Source: Chondrilla cf. caribensis | Lineage: Eukaryota; Porifera; Demospongiae; Chondrillida; Chondrillidae | Assembly (NCBI GenBank): GCA_964020155.1 | Contig: OZ026563.1 | Coordinates: 4,638,940-4,702,939 of the forward strand | Reading direction: 5' to 3' | DNA: 64,000 bases | Shown: positions 42,069-56,338 of the stretch, piece by piece | Layout: each line of letters opens with the position of its first letter | How positions within the stretch are numbered: position 1 is the first letter of the stretch | The notes under the pieces: model-generated | What the model was told of the DNA's origin: nothing | Database searches by the model: none | The model's input: only the letters and a program-made list of their open reading frames with translations | Made by a program: the position numbers and the translations under genes

Positions 42069-42334
42069 CAATCAACATTTTAACCATTTTTGTTTACTTG
42101 GCTGTTGACAATGAAAAAATACTTTAAAAAAACTTATTGTGACAAGTTCACTTGCAAAATAAAAAAATGTAACAATATTGAAATATGTTGTCCACAAGGA
42201 ATGACGTGGTGACAACTGTGACCGGCGTGCATGATGTGGTGAAATGAATGATTGAATTACAAATTGTGTGACTTACAAGTAAGAAAAATACCAATTCATG
42301 GAATTGTGGAATTGATCATGTGACATTCATGTGA

Positions 42335-42629
42335 TTACATAGAAATACTTTTAGTTGTTGACAAAGAAAACGTACTCAGAGTGACACTAGGGGCTGGTCT
42401 AAGGCCCAGGTTCTCCTGTGGAGTGGTAAGAAGACAGTTCTCAACACATGGAGTAGCAGGTGGGGATGGCGTATGTGGTGACTTACAAAGAGATCAGGCG
42501 AACAGTGCATTGGAATGGCATACATTCGGAGAATCTCCTCAGCAGTGTCTCGGCATTTTCTTGCATCGAGTGTGATCATGAAATGATTACAAAACTAAAT
42601 GTGCGTGTGTGTGTGTTGTGTGTTATGTG

Positions 42630-42704
<75 letters not shown>

Positions 42705-43462
42705 GTGTTGTGTTGTGTTGCACATGTGAAAAAGCACAGACCAGCATAAAGTACGGTTACACACACAATGCATCATCCCCCAAGCATGGTATGTGCGTGT
42801 GACAACTCCTCTACTCAGACACACAGAAGACAACATTACCTCAAACTTAAGAAATCCTTCACGAATGCTCTCAGCCTCTGTCCTGAGATGACGAAGGTTT
42901 CTTATCTTCTTCCCATTGACTTTACTGATACTGCAACCAGAGAATACAAGTGCACAGTGAGAGCATTAGGAAGCAAGTGAGCAGAAGAATTGATGTACAC
43001 CAGTTGTACTTGTATGGCTGCACATATGTACATGTGGTACTTAGATAGGTACACATTCTAATAATATAAAAGTATGTAAACATGTACATGCTAGTGATAT
43101 TTGCATGTACACTGTATACACACATGTACTAGTGTTACTTGCATGTGCATACACATGTACTAGTGTCATTTGCATGTACGTACACATGTATTAGTGTAAT
43201 TTGCATGTACGTACACATGTACTAGTGATACTTGCATGTACTGTACACTACCATGACTGACAGGGGTAGCTTGTTTATGGTGTAGCCATTATTGATACGA
43301 TGGGCCAAAATTGACAGTAGAATCACCAATTCTTCATCAATGAACTGCTTTGGGTTTCGGCTAGCCTGCCAAGCTGTGAATAACAAAAACACAGTAACAC
43401 ACACAACACCCACAAAGAATATATACCCACATACGTATGCATGCACATACACACATGAACAC

Positions 43463-43546
<84 letters not shown>

Positions 43547-43557
43547 GCGCACGCACG

Positions 43558-43598
<41 letters not shown>

Positions 43599-45996
43599 CT
43601 AGGCAGGTACCTTCTTCAGTGAAGTCTTCAGTTGCAGCAAACAACAAGCCAGTCGTCAAGGGGGAAAACACCAATCCGCCTATGATGTAGTAACTATGGC
43701 GATGGAAACACACTTCAGTCATGAACACAGTTATGCAGATGATGGTGGTGATGCTGACCTGGGTGGAGTTCTGTGGTCTTGTGACCTGGAGACTATCCGA
43801 GGGATTGGACCCAACGGACACTGAATCGTTTGTACCTTCAGGTAGAGTATACAATGTCGAAAGTATACAGTATCAGAAGTATAGTATATTCTGAACATAC
43901 AAGATGAGAATACGTATCAGTATATTCAGAGTTTACAAGGTTGGGGATGAGAATGTCAGGAACAAGTGATGAGAGTACAGAGAGACAAACCTTCCCATTT
44001 CTGAGCAGCTTGATCTCAATGGTCTCCCCAACAAAATGGTTGCTTACAATGTACTCAACATTGACCCTCTCTCCTTCCCTGAGGGAAACTGTCCCATCAT
44101 CACCAACCTTCACACTCTCTATCTCCATGACAACATCATGCTTCTTGATGAACTTGCAATACCAAAAGAATTTATGTAAAGCAAGGAGTTGCATCATAGG
44201 AAGGTAGTGGAGTGTTGTGGAGTTGAGTGGAGGGTTGTGGAGTTGAGTGGAGTGTTGTGGAGTTGAGTGGAGTTGTGGAGTCAGTGGAGTGTTGTGGAGT
44301 TAAGTGGAGTGTTGTGAAGTTGAGTGGAGTGTTGTGGAGTTGAGTGGAGTGTTGTGGAGTTGAGTGGAGTGTTGTGGAGTTGAGTGGAGTGTTGTGGAGT
44401 TGAGTGGAGTGTTGTGGAGTTGAGCGGAGTACACACCTTAGCCTGTAGTCCTAATGGTGGTATTTTGGTTACTAAGATACCACTGGACTTTGGGTGCATT
44501 TTCATGGCTGCTTTAAGATCACAGTTCTCCATCCACTGTACAGGTGGGTCAAGAGGGTGTGTCAAGAGGGTGTGTCAAGAGGGTGGGTCAAGAGGGTGTG
44601 TCAAGTGGGTGGGTCAAGAGGGTGAGTCAAGAGGGTGGGTCAAGGGGTGGATCAAAAGGGTGGGTCAAGAGGGTGTGTCAACTGGGTGTGTCAAGAGGGT
44701 GAGTCAAGAGGGTGGGTCAAGAGGGCAGGTCAAGAGGGTGGGTCAAGAGGGCAGGTCAAGAGGGTGGGTCAAGAGGGTGTGTCAAGAGGGTGGGGAAAGT
44801 GGGTGTGTCAAGAGGGCGTGTCAAAACTACATGAAATCGATTGCGTGTCACTAAGTGCATATATTGAGGACACGTCCCAAGGATGTGTAACGCGGGTGTG
44901 TTCCCTCTGGTGCTACCATTCTCACTTGATACGAGAAACCAAGCTCGGCAATTCCTGAGAACTTTCCATTTCTCTTGTAATCTTTCAGAAAGTTCTGGAA
45001 CACATAAAACACATATCGTGATAGCACACACAACCAAACACACAGTCATCAGTTGCTATGGACAACCCACATCGATGACACAACATGGGATGACATATCC
45101 AATGTTGTCTGCACTACCAGCATATCCAGAGAAAGCCATTCCCACCATTTCACCATTCTCCAGGAACACAGGGCTACATTGGTGGATGGGATCCAATCAA
45201 CCACCATCACAGAATATGCACGTATGGAAACAATGCTTGAAAAAAGTTTTAAATACCAAATGGTCTGTGATAAATTCAACAATACAATCAGCTTCATCTC
45301 CATACTCTGAACATTTTAGCTACATAACAACCTCACAATAATTGGAAAGTTTAGAAAATGACAAAGTAACAATGATTCTGGTTGTCCCCAGACTCTATAT
45401 TGAACCTACCCTCCAGAGTTGCCCGAGTTGATAGCAGCATCTATCTACACAAGGTATGGACTCGGGTAAGTTCTAATAATCTCTAGCTCACGAACACTGC
45501 AGCATGCATTCATACTTGGATGGCCAGTATTTCAGGACCTCCGATGTAGATGGAGTTGGGTTCGTACTTGAGAGTAGTGACACGTGAGACCACACCTCTC
45601 GTCACACAAATATTGTCACCACCCTGAGATATGCATGCGTTGTAAACAACAACAATAACACCAACAACAACAATAGCAATAACAGTCAAGTACTCACCAA
45701 TGGATAGCCTACCACCATAACATTCTCGTACAATTGAGGCATCACTTTTGGGTTGATGTCAACAGGTACCAGACCCTTGAGTAAACAACAAACAATAAAC
45801 ATGAATAAACAGTGTGAAAATAATGGCAGAAATTATCTCAGGTGCATTAACCTCCCAAAATTCTTCGTCGCTGACTTCCAGTAGGGCTAGGTCACATTCA
45901 TAGCCGATACACTGTACAAGAATTGGGGAGTAATCCACTAGCACTGTCTATTATTAACATGTACGTGTGCACACGTGCTCACACACATTCGCGCGT

Positions 45997-46029
<33 letters not shown>

Positions 46030-46269
46030 GTCCTCTACTACTAGCCTACACATACACACAATTGACCCACCAATACTTGGGCATTATACTTCATTGGATA
46101 GCCGTGTTTCCGAACACGCACATTAGTGTATTCTTCAACCACGTGTGCATTTGTCAGTATCCACTTGTTTCCAGCAACAACAAACCCAGAACCAGTTGCT
46201 ATCTGTTGGGCTTTCATTTGCCATGGCTGTGTGGAAGACATGCCTTTGGTGAGCACTGACAAACTCACA

Positions 46270-46354
<85 letters not shown>

Positions 46355-46980
46355 GGTTTGTCTGTTGTAGAGGCTGTGATGGTACACATGCAGATACCTA
46401 GCACAGAGCTACCTCTGTTTGATGACTGAATGACTGCACTGATACTGATGCAGAATGCACAAATACTACTGGCAATGATTATATCGATATCTCCTCAATG
46501 CTGGGAGGTACTCCCACACCTGTAGCTATGACAGAACGTGTATGTACGTAGTTACCCGTACTTATGGTGGAACCATAGGGTGGAACACACATCGATGACC
46601 CATGGACAAACTTGTAGGAAGTTCGGCCTGCTGGACACGGTATAGACCTTGACCGTGCTCTCGAAGTGGAGCCGCTGGGAGGGGCAGGGGATGACAGTCA
46701 GCATCCTCGGGTTAGCAGCCCCACCCCTACCCCCTCCGGTACTGTCGATAGAGCTGCCTAACTCCACCGGGACCCTAGCGTTGACTGGTCTCTGGTTATT
46801 GAAGATCAACGAAGTTTGCTGTCGATGCGTGTGCGCCGTGTTGTTCCCGTCTTCATCTCTGTACTCTTGTTCCACTTGTCTCTGCCACTCTTCTATGGTG
46901 GAGGGGTCTTCTCTCCAGCGCGAGGTCACCCTAAAACGAGGATCTCTGGTCGTCTTCCCCAAACTAGCACCATTTCCCAT
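42335..46980 (-). CDS. Deg9-like PDZ serine protease with N-myristoylation motif
   Basis: ATP-independent serine protease of the HtrA/Deg family. Sixteen exons join in frame to 596 aa: 46980-46612, 46226-46071, 45911-45852, 45775-45698, 45623-45516, 45444-45410, 45173-45071, 44994-44926, 44535-44437, 44152-43991, 43835-43759, 43693-43611, 43373-43262, 42930-42840, 42594-42487, 42415-42335. The trypsin-like triad is intact: H151 (LTNAHVV), D182 (YECDLALL), S267 (NSGNSGG). A PDZ region follows (FIKKHDVVMEIESVKV, DDGTVSLREGERVNVEY). The second half (PPSYYIIGGLVFSP, VNGKKIRNLRHL, LDARKCRDTAEEIL) matches the long C-terminal part of plant-type Deg2/Deg9/Deg10, which animal HTRA1-4 lack. The N-terminus MGNGAS fits a myristoylation site (G2, S6). 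The 3' end converges on MRPS16 with 266 bp between stops. It starts 93 bp after the AXDND1 stop. Confidence 0.9.
43466..43597. repeat. (CA)n microsatellite, protease intron 12
   Basis: Tract with CGCA interruptions whose edge lies about 14 nt from the exon 12 donor (43,610). Confidence 0.92.
44205..44432. repeat. GTGGAGTTGAGTGGAGTGTT minisatellite, protease intron 9
   Basis: About ten ~20-bp units ending about 5 bp from the exon 9 donor GTGTGT (44,436). Confidence 0.92.
44545..44825. repeat. ~18-bp GGGTCAAGAGGGTGTGTCAA minisatellite, protease intron 8
   Basis: About sixteen units starting immediately next to the exon 9 acceptor (44,535), on the other side of the exon from the intron 9 minisatellite. 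Confidence 0.9.
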
Positions 46981-47073
46981 AATTATTGTTTGTTTGTTTG
47001 TTTATTAGTGATATCAACAAAATGGCTACGATACGGAATTGTATAATAATATTATATTACACTCGGTTATTAA

Positions 47074-47902
47074 TTAAGTCTTCTTTGATCCCGACAATAG
47101 CGTCACCGTAGAGCCTTTGGTGGCCTTTTTGTACTTCAAATGCTTTTTATGATGACCCTCGTGGTGGCCTTGGTCTGCAGTGTTGAGGGAAGACTCCAGT
47201 GAACTGATTTTCGCCAAGGCTTCCTGGAGCTGTGTTTCTGCTTCCCTTGCTCTCTGTTGAGTAGATGCTATGGCTTCTTCCTTTGACCTGAGATTACCGA
47301 ACATATGCACACAGCACATAGTCAGCATACAGGTACACACCCACGGAGCTACTGGAATACAGGCACACACCCACGGAGCTACTGGAATACAGGCAAACAC
47401 ACCCATGAAGCTACTGGAATACAGGCACACACCCACAAAACTACTGCAATACAGGCACACACCCATGAAGCTATTGGAATACAGGCACACACGCACAAAG
47501 CTGCTGAAGTACAGGCACACACCCATGAAGCTACTGGAATACAGGCACACACATAAACATGTACACAAATCAGTGACGGGTGGTTGTGAACATGAGATGA
47601 CTGTGCTTTTGGGGCGGAGATGGTGGCGTATGCAGACTGACTTGATGGTTTGTTCCATTTTATCTATTTCAACAAGAAGATCCTCTGGTCTAGGCATCAG
47701 CTCAGCAGGGAACGAAGGAACATCTAACAAATATCATTCCACAGAAACAACAGTGAGCAATGTGCAATGTGTTAGGATATGCACAATAAGGTCCTCTAAC
47801 CATTGACTGTTGGCAAACAACCCAACTCTGTGGACATCTCATCTGTTGTGTTCGTCTGCAAAAAAACAGCATAATCGGCAGATGGATGATGTATGTAAAC
47901 AA

Positions 47903-47963
<61 letters not shown>

Positions 47964-48512
47964 ACACACACACACACACAAACTTACTCTTGGTTGGATG
48001 GTTGATAGAGATTTGCAGTGAATATTGCTGTCCTCTCCAACAACATAAACATACTCATTGTCGGGGTTAGTGCTGTCCACGTCTCCCTTGGGTACCTCGG
48101 GGAGCATCGTGGTCTCGTCTCCCTTTTCCGCAGTGTCGTCCATGGTGATGCTGGTGAGGTCCTCCAACATCTGCTCCATCATCAGCCCAACCATCTTGAT
48201 CCAATCCCTACACTCACCCTGGAGGGCAACACACACAGACCATCCTGTACTCCCCACACACACCTCGCAGTAGAGGAGCACGTACCTCCATTTTCCTGAG
48301 CTCCTTGACTTCCACCTCAGCCACATCATCTGATGCTCCATCTTGACGGTGCCTGGCTGCTATCTCATAAGCCACATCCGAGCAACACCTAGTGTGCTCA
48401 ACATAACAAATACATTATATACACACCTACGTATTAATATGGTTAGGTGCGCATACATATTATATTTGTACGCACGTGTATGCATGTACATACGTATGTA
48501 CACATTGTACAC

Positions 48513-48592
<80 letters not shown>

Positions 48593-49468
48593 CTGCTGAC
48601 AAGGGAGGTGTAATCACTGAGCTGATCACCAAGGTACAGGCTTCGGCTCCTCAAACTACTCTGAGTCACTTTGTCCACTTGACCCAAGACAAACTCAAAA
48701 TCTTCATCCCCAGGTGAGCGTGTGACAAACAGCAGACAGTCCACCATCCAGTGAGTGAGTGCAGTGTGGATCTGCTCAGCCTATGTATGTAGTGCATAAG
48801 GAAGAAGACACCGATGGACGTTTGACGTACGTAATTCAATGCACAATCCACATGCACTGCGACATGCACTGCAACATGCACTGCAACATGCTGGGTGGCA
48901 ATGGCAGCATTCATAGCAATGGGAACAGTGAGCTGAAAGCTTTGCTGATCAACTCACAAATTTACATTTGTACGTATGTACTGTATATGCTTTATATGTA
49001 GGCATATACATTCATACACACTGCAATATAAAAGAAATGTGTTGGATGTTGATTCTACGTTTGTATGTACGTAATGTACCTGAAATGAGATCTGTGAATC
49101 TTTGCTATTAACATAGCTTGTGAGTGCCTTTAACCAAGCTGTAGCTTCCGACAGTAAGTCTCCCAGTTTAGTGCTGCAGACATGGTCACATAGAAAGATA
49201 TGTACACCATGTATTTACATACACATACATACTTACGTATGTACATACATACGTATGCCTGGATGGATGGGTGGGTGGGTGGATGTATATGTACATACGT
49301 AAATATGTATGTGTATGAGTAGATATTTGCAGTACGTAAATGGCATTACACTGACTCTTCCACAGTGCTGGCAGGATTCACAACATCCAGTAGTGAGGCC
49401 ATATCTGATACCCAGGTACTGAGGTCTGCGTGGAACCTGGAGTGACAGACACCATCCAACAACACATG

Positions 49469-49504
<36 letters not shown>

Positions 49505-49520
49505 GCACGCATGCACACAC

Positions 49521-49591
<71 letters not shown>

Positions 49592-49607
49592 GCACGCATG
49601 CACACAC

Positions 49608-49685
<78 letters not shown>

Positions 49686-52600
49686 CTTCTTCTGTTCAGA
49701 GAATGCAATTTGCTTGTCACTATTCTGGACAATGAGTTTGAATTTCTGGCTCCTGTTGTAAAGGACCACAGTATGCATGTGATTTGCATTCATGTATACG
49801 TACATGCATTGTGTCATGTACAGTACAGCTTGTATTATAGTCAGTATCAATGTGCACACATGTGAATGCAGCCACTGACCATGCTTCCACGGGAGTGCCG
49901 ACGTGCATCAGTGCACTGGCCACACCGTGCTCTCCCGCAACCTGGTCACTGAGGTCGTGCAATAATGAGGTGATGTTCCCGTTAAGCTCAGTCATCATGA
50001 GGCTCTCCTCCTCCTCCTGGCGAGCAGAGGGCGATGGTAGCTGGACAGAGTCCTTCTTTGGTAGAAGGGCAGTGTTGGCTGGGAGTGGACCTGATTGAAC
50101 ATCATCATCCTTTGACAATCCACTGGGGGATGGGGTGACTTTACCCCTGTCGTGATGAGCGGACACACTGGTAGCTCCTGATGGACTGTGCCGGTGGAAC
50201 AGAGCTAATGCTTCGTCTGTCCAGGATTCCACAAGATGGGAGAGTCTTTTGATCTGTTCTTGTCTTCTAAGAAGAAGATCTCCAGCAAAGTTCCCATATT
50301 GTCTGCTGAGAACCTGAATGTGTGCGTACATGTGTGCGTACATGGGTGGACCAATAAACAGATACGTACTGTTACATGTGTACATGTGAGAGATAAAGTG
50401 CATTACATACATGCATATAATACATATATGTGCATGTGCTTCAGAGAAGAAAAGGCATAATGTATCTGAAAGCACACCAGCATCAGTACTGGACTGTATG
50501 CGTTACTACGTATATAACACACACATACACACATCTACGTATGTATGTATGTATGTATGATAACTACATATTTATCTCAATCTCTGTACACATACGTACG
50601 TATGTACGTATGTACATGGAACCAGTGTACTGTGACCGCGTTAAGGGCAAACTCACTTGGTCCCAGTGGTCTATGTCGTCAGCAAGCTTGTAAATCTCAT
50701 CGCCATCCAGCGACCTGAATAGAAGTATGTGAGGTTATAAGGATGACAGAGAACCTCAACTGCCTTCCTACAATACCCCATCCCACACACCTCATACCCC
50801 ACACACCCCATATCCACAACCCACACTCCACATTCACACCCCACACACCCCACATCCACACCCCACACACCCCACACCCACACACAGATAGCGGTACACA
50901 GTAGGACAAACCCTGTGTGGCTCTCCAGGACCTCATTCCATTCTTTCATTGATTTCTGTACACTCAAGATCTGCTCGCAGGGAGAACCAGGTGGGAGAGA
51001 GCATACCATGACACCAGAGGGAGACACCACGGCTGAGAGGCCATACCTCAGACTTGAGCTGTCTGTCAATACTCAGTTGGTGGCTGACTGCACCAACACA
51101 GGCCTCCCTCCATGACTGAATGTGGTCTTGCACTACCAACAGCTGAGTCAGCACAAGGCACACCAGATAACAAGGTGAACACACCAGTGTACGGATACAG
51201 CATATACCATATGTACAATTTAACATGATCTACGTATGTACGTACGTACGTACATGCATACAATCATATGTTGTACACACAGATATGCACAGCATGCAGA
51301 GATATATGGGAGTTATGTATGTACATACGTACTTACGTATGTACATATGTATGTGAATAGGTACATGTGCATTGGCACACACCTGTTGCAGGTCTTTGTC
51401 ACTGAGGAGGACAGCAAAGTGCTGAGTGAGGTTGAACCACGACCTCTCACAGATTTGTATTCTCCTTATGCTCTGTAGGCCCTGCCTGTCAGCAACCTGC
51501 CCCCACACACAGTACACAGAACAAGATCAATTCACTGGAATTAAGAGTTGAAGAATCAAAATTACTGGTGACATACAGACCTTGTTGGCCAGTTTGTAAG
51601 TGGCTTGTTGCCACAAGTCACGTTCACACTTCAGTTCAGCTGTGCAGAGGAAGATGTCCACCAAATACCATGTACTGTTTGCACACATTGTACACACAGT
51701 TACACATACATATTAAGCATGTGTACATACATACACACTCAGTAGATGTATATCAAGGATAGACTGCATTCACTTACTGACGTGGTATGTACTTGTGTAC
51801 AGGCATACACAGAGAGGCACACAGTGTACATATTACAAAATATGCACATACGTACAAATACGTACGTACAAGGGTGAGCACATACATACACTGTCACATT
51901 CTGCACTATGGTTGTGTGCTGGGCTCACATATTTTGGATTCCAATCTTTTCCTCTGCATTTCATAAATGTCTCGATATTCCTGGAGAGCACTGCAGGGGC
52001 CAGGCAGCATGATCGCCATCACCCAAGACCTACATACCACACACACCACATGTATGTACATGTGTACACACCTAGCATTCTTCTCAGAAGCCTCTAGAGC
52101 TCTTCTCAGCTGCAAAAATACAGTGTACAATATAGAATGAACATTGAACATATACATACGTAAGTATGTACATACGTACGTACGTACATATTTTTCTCAC
52201 AGTAGACAACTGGGTAATAAGAACTGATGGACAAACAAGTCATGTGGTACTAGTACCTGAAATAGATACAGAGTTTATGTACAAATATAATATAAATGTA
52301 TGTATATACGTACATTTCCTCGCATACCACACCTTCACTCACACATACGTACACTAACCATCTCCTTATCTTCTTTAATTTGTTCAATGGTCAGAAAATC
52401 GTGTTCCTTTACAGCAGAAAGCTCTCTGCAGCCAAAAAATAAGAGAGACAGAGTCAACACAAGCAGAAACAATGAGAACATCACATTGAGACAGATTATC
52501 AGAAATACAAGATCACAGAAATACAAGCACACATATGTATATTTACATACTGTACTTGTGGGTATGTGCGTATGTAATCACATAGTGGCATATATAAACC

Positions 52601-54218
52601 TATTGTGTGTCCAAAATAAAAATCCATGTTTACATGTGTACATAAACCTACATGCACATACATACGTATATGTGCAAGTACCTTGTCAAGTCAGCCACAT
52701 TTCCCCTGAATTCAGTGAGCTCAGAAGCCAGTCTCCTACCTAGTCCTCTCTGGGCTAGCAGCTCATCATGGAGACTGTAGGGAGAGGTCAATGTGAAGGC
52801 AGATTGATTATTACACATGAGTATGTCCCTATGTTTGTAGTGCTGTATGGATGTGGACAGGAGGAAAGGATTAAAATCACCTTTTTATCTGTTCTGGGAC
52901 TTTCCCAAGCAATTCGCTGTATTTTTTTCGCAATTCAGACAACAACTCGCCACGTTCTCCACAGGTGACACTCACCTGCATAGGTACAGGTTAACACAAC
53001 AGGGAGTACCAGGAAGTATCAGTGACAATGCTCAAATAATTTTAGTTCATACATTTGTATACGTATAAGTACACAAAGAGGAACTGGACAACTGTAGTTG
53101 TTTTTATAGTCAGTTACATACATACGTATAATTATAGACCTCACAAACACACAGATATACAAATATTCCTATACAGACATACATACTGGATTTGCATAGA
53201 ATTTACATACATGTATATACATATGTACATGTTCTATGCATACAAATGCACACATACAGTACGTACATACGCATGCATATACGCATAAACCATACACCTA
53301 CGTACGTACGTACATACGTATGTACTAAGAATTAACAATTCAATGCTCCTCCTGGTCAGGTCAGTGCAGCACACATAGCTAGTGATGTCCCATGTACATG
53401 CACCAGTCCACCCACCTGTCTGATGATCTCGTGGAACACAATATTGTAGATCTTCTGTTCGGTCTTTATGAGCTCCAACACATTGTGCAGTTGTGTGGGC
53501 CCGTCCAGGGACAGTTCCATGTCCCCATCTTCTCCACCATACAACCCAGCCTTCTCTAGCATGGCAGACAATGTTTGCTGGAGTGTTCATCCGAGACAGG
53601 AAGTACAAACATTCAGAGAGCAACCAACAACTCAAAAGAATAATTAGTAAACATGTACACACATACGTACATATGTACATACGTAGATATGCATGTACAG
53701 ATGTACTGTATATGTGGATGCATAGTTGCTTGAAACAATAATGGAGCCTTCTTATCCAACATCCTCTATAACCTGACCATGTTTTGAGGTAATCCATCGT
53801 TGCAATACCATACCACAAAACCTCCCCACTAATCTGACATCCTTTACAATATGACGTACACATATTTACTGTTTCAGAGTGTTGGATTATTGGGGTCCCA
53901 CTGTAACAATTTCTCAATCCTTTTGCACTATTGAAAGTACATACAGTAACTACAATTTAATGAGCGTACATATCTACGTATGTGCTCCAATTTTTATCTA
54001 TAAAATTGTAAATAATGTTATGCTCGTGCGATGTCTACTGCTCCCCATTTGACATGTTGTCCAATCACATAATGGGATCAAGGCAATGAGGTGAACAGAT
54101 GTGAGTGTAGTGTCTGTTGACCAACCTTCAGTGCTAGTACTTCTTGTCGACTGGTTGGATTCCTGGGGTGAATGGGTTGATGGATCAACATGCTGGGCCA
54201 ATACATGACCACACACAC

Positions 54219-54302
<84 letters not shown>

Positions 54303-54692
54303 GTACAGTGAAGGGAAAACAGTGGCGTGTTTCTGATGGTCCTCTGTCCTGAGTGTGTACTGACTACATAAAGGTAATAACAATACATCCAGTATGCACA
54401 ATATCAGTGTTAAGAAATGAGTTATGTATGCAAGTTCAAACATACATTTGTACATTCATATGTACGTATATGTGTACAGTATATGCATGGGATGATAGAA
54501 TAACAGTCGACCTGATGCAGTAACTAGCACGTATCTGGGGAGGAGCGCATTACTCACTCATCTCTGAATTCAGTCCCGTGCACACCTGGATGTTTTACAA
54601 TGTGGAACTCTGAAGGAATGAGTGTATCCATGGTTGGCTGCTGGGAGGAAGGTAATCAGAAACATGGAATGATTGAACGTGCATGTGGGCAT

Positions 54693-54775
<83 letters not shown>

Positions 54776-55753
54776 TACTGTTTGGCGATTGATCTCTTGG
54801 TCCCACAGCATCATACAAAAACGAGACATCCCTGTAGGAATACACAGACATTCGATACACAGAACAACCAATGAGTCCAGACACACCACCCACTGACCTT
54901 CCAGCCCCACATATGCAAGGAGCATTGTCAACAAGATGCTTGTATTTGTACCTCTGCTTAGGATGGCTCCATACATTGGCTGGTGGTCTCAGTGAGGACT
55001 TGCCCTGCATGTACAAATACACTAGTACTACAGTTCAAGGTACGAACCATCCCATCGGGTACAGAGCAAATACTATAATTCATGGACAGTATCAATGTTT
55101 GTGCCTATATAACCTCTACAGGAATATTGTGTGCATTTGACCTGCTTTGAAGGTGGATCCCTCTACAACACATACACATGCTTTATATCTTTCCTCTTTC
55201 TTTCTGACTGCATAATGCTCCCTAACTCTCAGCTCATCTACAAGTCTATCGTTAGTTCATTTTTGCATTATATCTAAGTACGTATGACATGACCAACTAT
55301 GTACTACGCATATAACCAGGTCCATGATGGGCCCAACTGTAGTGCAATATGCACATACACACATGTGGGGACTTCGTAGGTGTTCCGTTCTTCATCTTTG
55401 CACTCCCTTCTGTGGCGTCCTTTCTCTTTAACGCAACCAATAACTCTTGAGGCAGAAAGTCGCTTTCTGGAAGAGCAGGTCTCAGCTACCGTGTTATGGA
55501 AGAACGAAACTCGAATCATGGACTCAGTTCCAGCTACAATATCTCGCACACAACACAGATAGTTGGATGGATGACTCACTTCATGTTCTTTACTTGACTT
55601 TTTATCCTCTATAGGCGGCAAGAACCTTCTCTTTGGTTCTTTACTTGTCGCGCTCGTTTCCGTAGCATCGATGTGGTTCTTATGCGCGTCATTTGTAACA
55701 TAATTCGGACTCTTGAGCTGGACTGCGCTCCCCATCGCCAACGTGGACGCCAT
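47074..55753 (-). CDS. AXDND1: AXDND1, axonemal dynein light-chain-domain protein
   Basis: Ciliary/flagellar coiled-coil protein. Twenty-eight exons join in frame to 1,015 aa (human 1,012): 55753-55580, 55162-55142, 55004-54898, 54831-54774, 54637-54558, 54363-54307, 54150-54126, 53577-53416, 52975-52881, 52774-52682, 52425-52359, 52109-52072, 51990-51929, 51639-51581, 51496-51383, 51142-51047, 50970-50912, 50714-50657, 50313-49880, 49752-49687, 49436-49356, 49173-49080, 48780-48593, 48388-48286, 48218-47988, 47855-47801, 47723-47567, 47287-47074. Diagnostic blocks: RDVSFLYDA, DGPTQLHNVLELIKTEQ, IYNIVFHEIIRQVSV, LQEYRDIYEMQRKRLESK, ERDLWQQATYKLANKV and SWFNLTQHFAVLLSDKDL. The C-terminus ends in a coiled coil (QRAREAETQLQEAL) and a His/Lys-rich tail. 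Exon 2 (21 bp) is the least certain. Exon 5 has a CAGCAG acceptor that could shift by one codon. Confidence 0.93.
47326..47560. repeat. 30-bp minisatellite, AXDND1 intron 27
   Basis: About seven units of GGAATACAGGCACACACCCA followed by TGAAGCTACT. Confidence 0.9.
48510..48592. repeat. (CA)n tract abutting AXDND1 exon 23 donor
   Basis: The transcript reads CAG|GTGTGTTTGTGTG: the donor is part of the tract. Confidence 0.92.
49466..49681. repeat. Compound (CA)n tract, AXDND1 intron 20
   Basis: Three CA tracts separated by two copies of ATACGCACGCATGCACACAC; the edge lies 5 nt from the exon 20 donor (49,686). The duplicated interruption shows the tract grew by a larger internal duplication. 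Confidence 0.92.
54218..54299. repeat. (CA)n tract, AXDND1 intron 6
   Basis: The tract edge lies about 7 nt from the exon 6 donor (GTACGTGAGTGTGTG). Confidence 0.92.
54693..54773. repeat. (CA)n tract abutting AXDND1 exon 4 donor
   Basis: The transcript reads AGTAAA|GTGTGTGTG: the donor GT is the first unit of the tract. Confidence 0.93.
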
Positions 55754-56338
55754 GACGCTGCGAGGTACTTGGACAACGCTAGGGATAACCTTGTCGACGG
55801 ATTTGAGTTTCCATGGCGATTTCTTTTGGCGGTAACAGGTGTCAACCTCGACTCGATAAACACTTCCAGCCCCTTACAGAAAACGGGACTCGCCGTTCAA
55901 GCTGTCGCAGCATAGCGTTGTTGAGCGTCGTCTATGGTCTCAGCGACCGCCGGTCGCCTACTAGCAAACAAGAATAATTTAACAGAGCACAGATTACTGT
56001 AAAAGGTAGACTACATAGGAGGAAATGTCAATGGATTAATATCGTACAAGGGCATGGTAGATGGGAAATTCGTTGCGGGTCGATTCGATCAGGATAAGGA
56101 TCACGCTACGGGGATTTTCGGGGTGCACTGCGCAGCTCGATAAAATGGCTCCTAAAAATGTTGTACAGTAACAGTGTAATGCACATCTTTCGGAGAATTA
56201 AGAAATAATCTAATTTGCGAAGAAAAAAAGACTGATTTCCTGGAATGAATCAATTCTATCTTCGACATGTAGTCCCATCATTGAATATCAAATTGATTGA
56301 AAAGATTGGAATTGCGCAATTGCAGACAACTCATTAAA
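55754..56338. promoter_or_regulatory. Divergent AXDND1-TADA1 intergenic region
   Basis: 585 bp between two start codons facing away from each other. GC content is higher on the AXDND1 side. No gene, repeat or TATA-like box is evident; it must contain the promoters and 5' UTRs of both genes. Confidence 0.6.

Noticed and set aside
51230..53288. TACGTACGTACG runs within AXDND1 introns
   Set aside because: Considered as further excision footprints, but these are simple TACG/TATG microsatellites without an uninterrupted reference copy, so nothing can be inferred.
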